The notes under the pieces were generated by a model, which saw only the letters and a program-made list of their open reading frames with translations, was not told the DNA's origin and did not search any database. The position numbers were made by a program, and so were the translations under genes. From assembly GCA_026129405.1 (NCBI GenBank), contig JAHCID010000002.1:124001-188000 (forward strand): DNA of 64,000 bases, given 5' to 3'. Positions 58,901-64,000 of the stretch are shown here, piece by piece. How positions within the stretch are numbered: the first letter of the stretch is position 1; each line of letters opens with the position of its first letter. Source of the stretch: a bacterium (GTDB taxonomy: Bacteria; Desulfobacterota; Binatia; DP-6).

Positions 58901-60447
58901 CGCCCGCGACCACGATCGGCGAGCCGAGCGCCGTCGCGATGGCGTTCTTCTTCCTGTTCATCGCGGTGACGCTCGGCATCACCTGGTGGGCGGCGCGCCG
59001 CACGCGCACGGCGGAGCACTTCTACGCCGCCGGGCGCTCGATCACCGCCGGCCAGAACGGCGTCGCGCTGGCGGGCGACTACATGAGCGCGGCGTCGTTC
59101 CTCGGCATCGCCGGGCTGGTGTCGACGACCGGCTTCGACGGCCTCATCTACTCGACCGGCTGGCTCGTCGGCTGGCCGGTCGTGCTCTTCCTCATCGCCG
59201 AGCCGCTGCGCAACCTCGGCAAGTACACCTTCTCCGACGTCGTCGCGCTGCGCTTCCGCCAGACGCCGGTGCGCATCGCCGCCGCCACCGGCACGCTCGC
59301 GACCGTCGTCTTCTACCTGATCGCGCAGATGGTCGGCGCCGGCGGCCTCATCAAGCTGCTCTTCGGGCTCTCGTACGAGCAGGCGATCGCCGTCGTCGGC
59401 GCGGCCATGATCGCCTACGTGCTCTTCGGCGGCATGCTCGCGACCACCTGGGTGCAGATCGTGAAGGCGGTGCTGCTGCTGACCGGCGCGGCGCTGCTGG
59501 CGGTGCTGGTGCTCGCGCGCTTCGGCGGCAACCCCGCGGCGCTCTTCGCCGCCGCCGCGGAGCGCTACGGCGACGGCGTGCTCGCGCCCGGCAAGCTGGT
59601 CGCGAGCCCGCTCGACGCGCTGTCGCTCGGGCTCGCGCTCATGTTCGGCACCGCGGGGCTGCCGCACATCCTCATGCGCTTCTACACCGTGCCGGACGCG
59701 CGGGCGGCGCGGACCTCGGTGTTCTACGCCACCGGGCTCATCGGCGCGTTCTATCTCCTGACCTTCGTGCTCGGCTTCGGGGCCATGGTGCTGGTCGGAC
59801 CCGAGGCCATCCGCGCCGTCGACGCGGGCGGCAACATGGCGGCGCCGCTGCTCGCCGAGCTGCTGGGCGGCACGCCGTTCCTCGGCTTCATCGCCGCGGT
59901 GGCGTTCGCGACCATCCTCGCCGTGGTGGCGGGGCTGACGCTCTCCGGCGCCGCGGCGCTGTCGCACGACCTGTGGGTGAACGTCGTGCGCGGCGAGCAC
60001 GCCGACCCGGCCGAGCAGCTCCTGGTCGCGCGCGCGGCGACCGTGGGTCTCGGGCTCGTGGCGGTCGGGCTCGGCATCGCCTTCGAGGGGCAGAACGTCG
60101 CCTTCATGGTGTCGCTGGCGTTCGCCATCGCGGCCAGCGCCAACTTCCCGGCGCTCGTCCTGTCGATCTTCTGGCGCGGCTGCACCACCGCCGGCGCGGT
60201 CGCGAGCATGGCGACCGGCACGCTGGCGACCATCCTGCTCATCGTCCTCTCGCCGACGGTGCACGTCGAGCTGCTCGGCGCCGACGTCGCCTGGTTCCCG
60301 CTGCGCAACCCGGCCCTGGTGACGATCCCGCTGTCGTTCGCGGTCGGCATCGTCGTGTCGCGGCTGCGCGCCGAGCCGGGCGCGACGGCGCGCTGGGCGG
60401 CGGTCGAGCGGCGCATGCACCTCGGGCCCGACGGCGACGAGGCGTAG
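58897..60447 (+). CDS. sodium:solute symporter, ActP (acetate permease)-like
   Basis: The 516-residue protein has ~13 membrane helices with SSS-family motifs: EHFYAAGRSITAGQNGVALAGDYMSAASFLGIAG, LIAQMVGAGGLIKLLFG and MFGTAGLPHILMRFYTV. It is most like ActP, which takes up acetate and other short carboxylates with sodium. DUF485 upstream supports the ActP assignment. Its TAG stop and the facing gene's stop form a 16-base palindrome. Confidence 0.9.
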   Translation: MTPATTIGEPSAVAMAFFFLFIAVTLGITWWAARRTRTAEHFYAAGRSITAGQNGVALAGDYMSAASFLGIAGLVSTTGFDGLIYSTGWLVGWPVVLFLIAEPLRNLGKYTFSDVVALRFRQTPVRIAAATGTLATVVFYLIAQMVGAGGLIKLLFGLSYEQAIAVVGAAMIAYVLFGGMLATTWVQIVKAVLLLTGAALLAVLVLARFGGNPAALFAAAAERYGDGVLAPGKLVASPLDALSLGLALMFGTAGLPHILMRFYTVPDARAARTSVFYATGLIGAFYLLTFVLGFGAMVLVGPEAIRAVDAGGNMAAPLLAELLGGTPFLGFIAAVAFATILAVVAGLTLSGAAALSHDLWVNVVRGEHADPAEQLLVARAATVGLGLVAVGLGIAFEGQNVAFMVSLAFAIAASANFPALVLSIFWRGCTTAGAVASMATGTLATILLIVLSPTVHVELLGADVAWFPLRNPALVTIPLSFAVGIVVSRLRAEPGATARWAAVERRMHLGPDGDEA

Positions 60448-60451
60448 CCGG

Positions 60452-61903
60452 CTACGCGGCGTCGAGCGCCGGCAGCGGCTTCCCGAGGCGCGCGAGCGCC
60501 GAGCGCGCCGCCCAGAAGCCGCCCATGCCGTGTACGCCGCCACCGGGCGGCGTCGACGCGGAGCAGATGAACAGGCGCGGGTTCGGCGTCGCGTACGGGT
60601 CGAGGCGCGTCACCGGGCGGTTCCACAGCTGGAGCGCGTCGGCGACGCCGCCCGTGATCGCGCCGCCGCGGTAGTTCGGGTTGTAGCGCTCGAGGTCGGC
60701 GGGACCGAGCGTGTGGCGTGCCAGGATGCGGTCGCGGAACCCGGGCGCGAAGCGTTCCACCTGGCGCTCGATGGCCTGGGTCATGTCGATCGTCGAGCCG
60801 TGCGGCACGTGGCAGTAGGCGTAGCCCGTGTGCCGTCCCGCCGGCGCGCGCGTCGGATCGACCTCGCTCTGCTGGCACAGGATCAGGAACGGCCGTGGGC
60901 TGTGGCGGCCGTGGTACATGTCGTCCTCCGAGGCGCAGATCTCCTCGAGCGTGCCGCCGACGTGGACGGTCGACGCCTCCCGGCACGCCGGATCGCGCCA
61001 CGGGATCGGTCCGTCGAGCGCCCAGTCGAGCTTGAAGGCGCCGGGCCCGTAGCGGTAGCGCAGCAGCCGGCGGCGATAGCCGGCCGGCAGCGCGTCGCCG
61101 GCGACGTGGGCGAGCTGGTCGGGCGAGGTGTCGAAGAGGACGACGCGCGCGGCGGGTAGCTCGGCGAGGGCGGCGATCCGCCGCCCGGTCTCGATGCGGC
61201 CGCCGAGGCTCGCGAGGTACGACGCGAGCGCACGCCAGATCGCCTCCGAGCCGCCCTCGGCGACGGGCCAGTCGACGACGTGGCCCGTCAGCGCGAACAT
61301 GGTGCCGATCGCCGCCGTCAGCGGCTGCGTCAGCGGCAGCAGCGAGTGCCCGGCGCAGCCCGCGAACAGCGCGCGCGCGCGCGGCGCGCGGAAGCACAGC
61401 CGCGCCAGCCGATTCGCCGACCAGATCGCGCGCAGGCCGAAGCGCGCGAGCAGGACGGGGTACGACGGCACGCGCAGCGGCGCCATCGCGTCGGCGAGCA
61501 GCGCGTGGGGATCGCGCAGGAACGGCCCCACGAGCCGCCGCCAGGCGTCGCCGTCGCGGCCGAGCCCGGCGCAGGTCTCGTCCAGCGAGCGGCGCAGCAT
61601 CACCGCCGGGCCGTCGTCGAGCGGGTGCGCGACCGACGCGCGCGGGTGGCGCCAGACCAGGCCGTGCGCCCCGAGCGGCAGGCGGCGGAAGTACGGTGAC
61701 AGCTCGCCCATCGGATGCACGGCCGAGCAGACGTCGTGCACGAAGCCGGGCAGCGTCAGCGCGGCGCTGCGCGTGCCGCCGCCGGGCGTGTCCTCGGCCT
61801 CGACCACCAGCACCGACACGCCGGCCCGCGCCAGCGCGATCGCGGCCGCCAGGCCGTTCGGGCCCGAGCCGACGACGACGGCCTCGGGATCGGAGCCCGC
61901 CAT
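60452..61903 (-). CDS. FAD-dependent phytoene-desaturase-like oxidoreductase
   Basis: The 483-residue protein has an N-terminal FAD motif (VVVGSGPNGLAAAIALARAG), VEAEDTPGGGTRS, and a C-terminal FAD motif with ICSASTPPGGGVHGMGG. The middle includes LTGHVVDWPVAEGGSEAIW and RYRYGPGAFKLDWALDGPIPW, typical of the uncharacterised CrtI/NAD(P)-like group rather than true carotenoid desaturases. It is followed on the same strand by the DUF3556 gene upstream (13 bases between), so both probably act on one lipid or pigment-like substrate. No carotenoid synthase gene is seen. Confidence 0.85.
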   Translation of the reverse strand: MAGSDPEAVVVGSGPNGLAAAIALARAGVSVLVVEAEDTPGGGTRSAALTLPGFVHDVCSAVHPMGELSPYFRRLPLGAHGLVWRHPRASVAHPLDDGPAVMLRRSLDETCAGLGRDGDAWRRLVGPFLRDPHALLADAMAPLRVPSYPVLLARFGLRAIWSANRLARLCFRAPRARALFAGCAGHSLLPLTQPLTAAIGTMFALTGHVVDWPVAEGGSEAIWRALASYLASLGGRIETGRRIAALAELPAARVVLFDTSPDQLAHVAGDALPAGYRRRLLRYRYGPGAFKLDWALDGPIPWRDPACREASTVHVGGTLEEICASEDDMYHGRHSPRPFLILCQQSEVDPTRAPAGRHTGYAYCHVPHGSTIDMTQAIERQVERFAPGFRDRILARHTLGPADLERYNPNYRGGAITGGVADALQLWNRPVTRLDPYATPNPRLFICSASTPPGGGVHGMGGFWAARSALARLGKPLPALDAA

Positions 61904-61915
61904 CGCGGCGTCGCC

Positions 61916-63625
61916 TCAGGCGCGCGCGGCCGACCGCGACCGCCCGAGCGCCTCGGCGAAGCGGCCGGACGGCCACGGCGACACGTCGCGCATCGGCGCG
62001 ATCGCGGTCTCGCCGCGGGCGACGACGCCGGTGGCGGCGTCGACCACCTGCCACTGCATCGTGGGACCGAAGAGCGGCTGCGACTCGATCGTCACCACCC
62101 GCACCTCGCCCGGCTCGAAGCCGCACTGCGCCTGCACCGCTTCGAGCAGCTGCGTGCCGTTCAGGTGGCCGTCGCCGAAGTTCCAGCCGAGCACCATGCC
62201 GCCGAGCACCTCGCCCTCCATCCACTCGTAGTCCTCGATGTCGTCGACCGCCTTCGGCAGCGCTTCGAGCAGCGGGCGGCCCTCCAGGTGCATGAAGCGG
62301 TGGGCCATCGAGAGCGCGATTGCGACGTCGGCTGCCTGCGGGTCGGGGAGGAGCTTCTCGAGCTGCTCGCGCATGGTGCCCGACGCCTTCACGAGCTTGC
62401 CGAGCTTCGCCGCGCTGCCCTTGCGCACGAGCCAGATGTTGTAGGCCCAGTTGCCGGCGTAGTAGCGCATCGAGAGCAGGAACGAGACGTGGCGCGGCAC
62501 GAAGTTGCCGTAGGTCGGCACGGCGACGAGCCAGAAGACGAGGAACGCGCACAGCCACGGTGCCGACAGCACCGCCGGCAGCCCCGCCTCGGGATGCACC
62601 CCGAAGAGGAAGATGGCGCCGTAGATCATGAGGATGTTCCACTCGATCGGCATGCCGCTCGGGTTGTTGATGGCGATGAAGCCGTGGAAGCACGCCATCC
62701 CGACCAGCATCAGCGCGGTGAGCGTCGGGTCGCCGCTCGCGAGCAGCAGTCCGACGGGGATGAAGTACTCGAACGCCGTCCCGCCGTGCGCCATCGCGCC
62801 GGCGAGGCGCGACGGTCGCAGGTCGTCGGGGTAGGATACGAACAGCCGCTTCTTCAGCCACCGCGGGAAGAACGGGCCGTTGTTCATCATCACCATGATG
62901 ACCGACGGGAAGTGGTGGTTGACCTTCGAGGTGGCCGCCCAGAACCAGATCGCGCACCACACGACCTTGCAGGCGGAGAGCCAGAGGGCGTCGGCGAAGG
63001 CCACGGTCAGGCAGACGAGCGCCACCCAGTAGTGCTCGGCGCGCGCGGCGAGGAAGAGCGTCTTGTCGGTGATCCCGAGGAGCGGGATCAGGACGACGCT
63101 CGGCCACATGAGATCGGGCGTCACCGTGGGGGCGAGCAGCGCGCGCAGGAGCAGCGCCTGGTTGGCGGCGTAGAGCGCGACGTCGAGCCAGGTGCGGCGC
63201 GTGCCGCCGACCAGCGGCAGGCCCGGGAAGAGCGGCAGCTTCGTCGTGCCGGGACGCAGGAAGTGCAGGAAGCCGCCGAAGGGCGGATTGAAGCGCGCGT
63301 TCATCGGGCCCATGCCGCAGCCGAAGCCCATCAGCTCGTAGAAGATCGACCACAGGATCGCCTTCTGGAATGCGACCGCCGTGAACGCCCAGGCGCCCGG
63401 CGCGGTGAAGCCCGGGTAGCCGGCCGAGAAGGAGACGAAGAACGCCCAGCCGCCGGCGTAGAAGAAGAGGTACTTCGCCCAGTACATCGCCATCACGATC
63501 GGCGGCGTCGGGAAGACCTGCGAGGCCCAGGTGCGGCAGACGAGCCGGACGCGCTCGGGGAACGGCGCGCCGAGCAGCCGGGCCGGCTCGTAGGGCGGGA
63601 GGTCGGCGTCGGACGACGTGGGCAT
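61916..63625 (-). CDS. DUF3556 transmembrane protein
   Basis: The 569-residue protein has about ten hydrophobic stretches (VMAMYWAKYLFFYAGGWAFF, WCAIWFWAATSKVNHHFPSV, GMACFHGFIAINNPSGMPIEW) and a soluble C-terminal half (~390-569). It matches the DUF3556 pattern; function is unknown. Several histidines in conserved-looking positions (SKVNHHFPS, FHGFI, MAHGG) suggest a membrane diiron or HTTM-like enzyme, which is only inference. The ATG at 63625 is chosen over a GTG at 63646. Confidence 0.75.
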   Translation of the reverse strand: MPTSSDADLPPYEPARLLGAPFPERVRLVCRTWASQVFPTPPIVMAMYWAKYLFFYAGGWAFFVSFSAGYPGFTAPGAWAFTAVAFQKAILWSIFYELMGFGCGMGPMNARFNPPFGGFLHFLRPGTTKLPLFPGLPLVGGTRRTWLDVALYAANQALLLRALLAPTVTPDLMWPSVVLIPLLGITDKTLFLAARAEHYWVALVCLTVAFADALWLSACKVVWCAIWFWAATSKVNHHFPSVIMVMMNNGPFFPRWLKKRLFVSYPDDLRPSRLAGAMAHGGTAFEYFIPVGLLLASGDPTLTALMLVGMACFHGFIAINNPSGMPIEWNILMIYGAIFLFGVHPEAGLPAVLSAPWLCAFLVFWLVAVPTYGNFVPRHVSFLLSMRYYAGNWAYNIWLVRKGSAAKLGKLVKASGTMREQLEKLLPDPQAADVAIALSMAHRFMHLEGRPLLEALPKAVDDIEDYEWMEGEVLGGMVLGWNFGDGHLNGTQLLEAVQAQCGFEPGEVRVVTIESQPLFGPTMQWQVVDAATGVVARGETAIAPMRDVSPWPSGRFAEALGRSRSAARA

Positions 63626-63824
63626 GGCGTCGGCGCTTTCGAGCACGGCACGTCGCCCGGCTGCAAGCCGCGCGCAGGGGCGTCGCTATGCGGCGCTGCG
63701 AGCGGGCGCGTGCGGCGCCGCCGTCAGCGCATCGGCCACCTCGTGCGCCGCGCCGAAGCCGGGCAGGAGCTCCGAGAGCCGGTCACGATGTCGCGCGGGT
63801 CCGCCTACGTGCTAGGGCCTCGGC
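63626..63824. other. short intergenic stretch without a supportable gene
   Basis: I see no clear gene here. A minus-strand reading ending in HEVADALTAAPHAPARSAA (stop near 63688) looks like a protein C-terminus but has no recognisable start or partner, so it is left uncalled. Confidence 0.4.
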
Positions 63825-64000
63825 GTGGCGAACGCCTTCCTCGACGCGATCCGGCTCGTGCACCGTGGTCGACGTCGAGGGCCTCATCGGACTGAAGCTC
63901 CAGGTCCTCGTGAACGATCCATCCCGCCGCCGCCAGGACGAGGCCGACATCGTCGCCCTGATGACCCTCCACCTGCCGGCGCTCGACGGGCCTTTGCTGG
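63825..64000 (+). pseudogene. remnant of a nucleotidyltransferase (AbiEii/MNT-like) gene, internally deleted and frameshifted
   Basis: A GTG at 63825 opens VANAFLDAIRLVHRGR, which resembles the N-terminus of small nucleotidyltransferase-like proteins. Immediately after, in a different frame from ~63865, comes VVDVEGLIGLKLQVLVNDPS then RRRQDEADIVALM, which resembles their C-terminal end (the EGLIALKLQA...NDPRR...D..DI.AL pattern). The catalytic GG...D.D middle is absent. The simplest reading is an internal deletion with a frame change. The end of the gene is cut by the window. Confidence 0.5.

Noticed and set aside
1-64000. CRISPR arrays, insertion sequences, prophage, rRNA and tRNA genes
   Set aside because: No regularly spaced repeats, transposase or integrase motifs, or RNA gene signatures were found by reading.

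Overview
The window comes from a very GC-rich bacterium with nearly all third codon positions G or C. A pilMNOPQ secretin operon, an Isc iron-sulfur operon, many secreted cysteine-rich or lipoprotein genes and a CGNG...DGEECD cysteine motif suggest a lineage of the former Deltaproteobacteria (Myxococcota, Desulfobacterota or Binatota type). This is inference from gene content, not a placement. No rRNA, tRNA, CRISPR array or intact insertion sequence was seen.

Left part (1-26,626): a broken priA fragment on the minus strand is followed by a long plus-strand block of housekeeping genes. These are the type IV pilus set pilM-N-O-P-Q with 4-base overlaps, shikimate genes aroK and aroB, a secreted cysteine-containing protein, a DUF1573 protein, mfd, a SurA-like chaperone, a phosphohexomutase that probably starts at CTG, uvrA, and iscS-iscU-iscA-hscB-hscA with an Rrf2-type regulator last. 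A small conserved protein, an acyl-carrier-protein-like gene and leucyl aminopeptidase close the block.

Middle (26,667-43,174): mostly minus strand. It holds a CCA-type tRNA nucleotidyltransferase, a zinc alcohol dehydrogenase, and a run of envelope genes: a parvulin lipoprotein, VanZ-like protein, VKOR-DsbA fusion, DUF1302-like outer membrane protein, a secreted protein with about 30 cysteines, a DsbA-type lipoprotein and two large multi-spanning membrane proteins. A secreted protein and a PadR regulator lie on the plus strand. Several of these look like an oxidative folding set for cysteine-rich exported proteins.

Right part (43,269-64,000): a long Lhr helicase; an ArsR/SRPBCC operon preceded by two identical palindromes, probably its operators; two coupled MFS transporters, one continuing in frame into a UBP-type zinc finger; an F420-type nitroreductase-like protein; and a two-gene redox signalling unit made of a receiver-glutaredoxin-thioredoxin-reductase-like fusion and a cyclic-nucleotide-binding histidine kinase. 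Then come pirin, a second histidine kinase, an SDR enzyme, a DUF485/ActP-type symporter pair, and a FAD oxidoreductase with a DUF3556 membrane protein. The right edge holds what looks like a collapsed nucleotidyltransferase gene.
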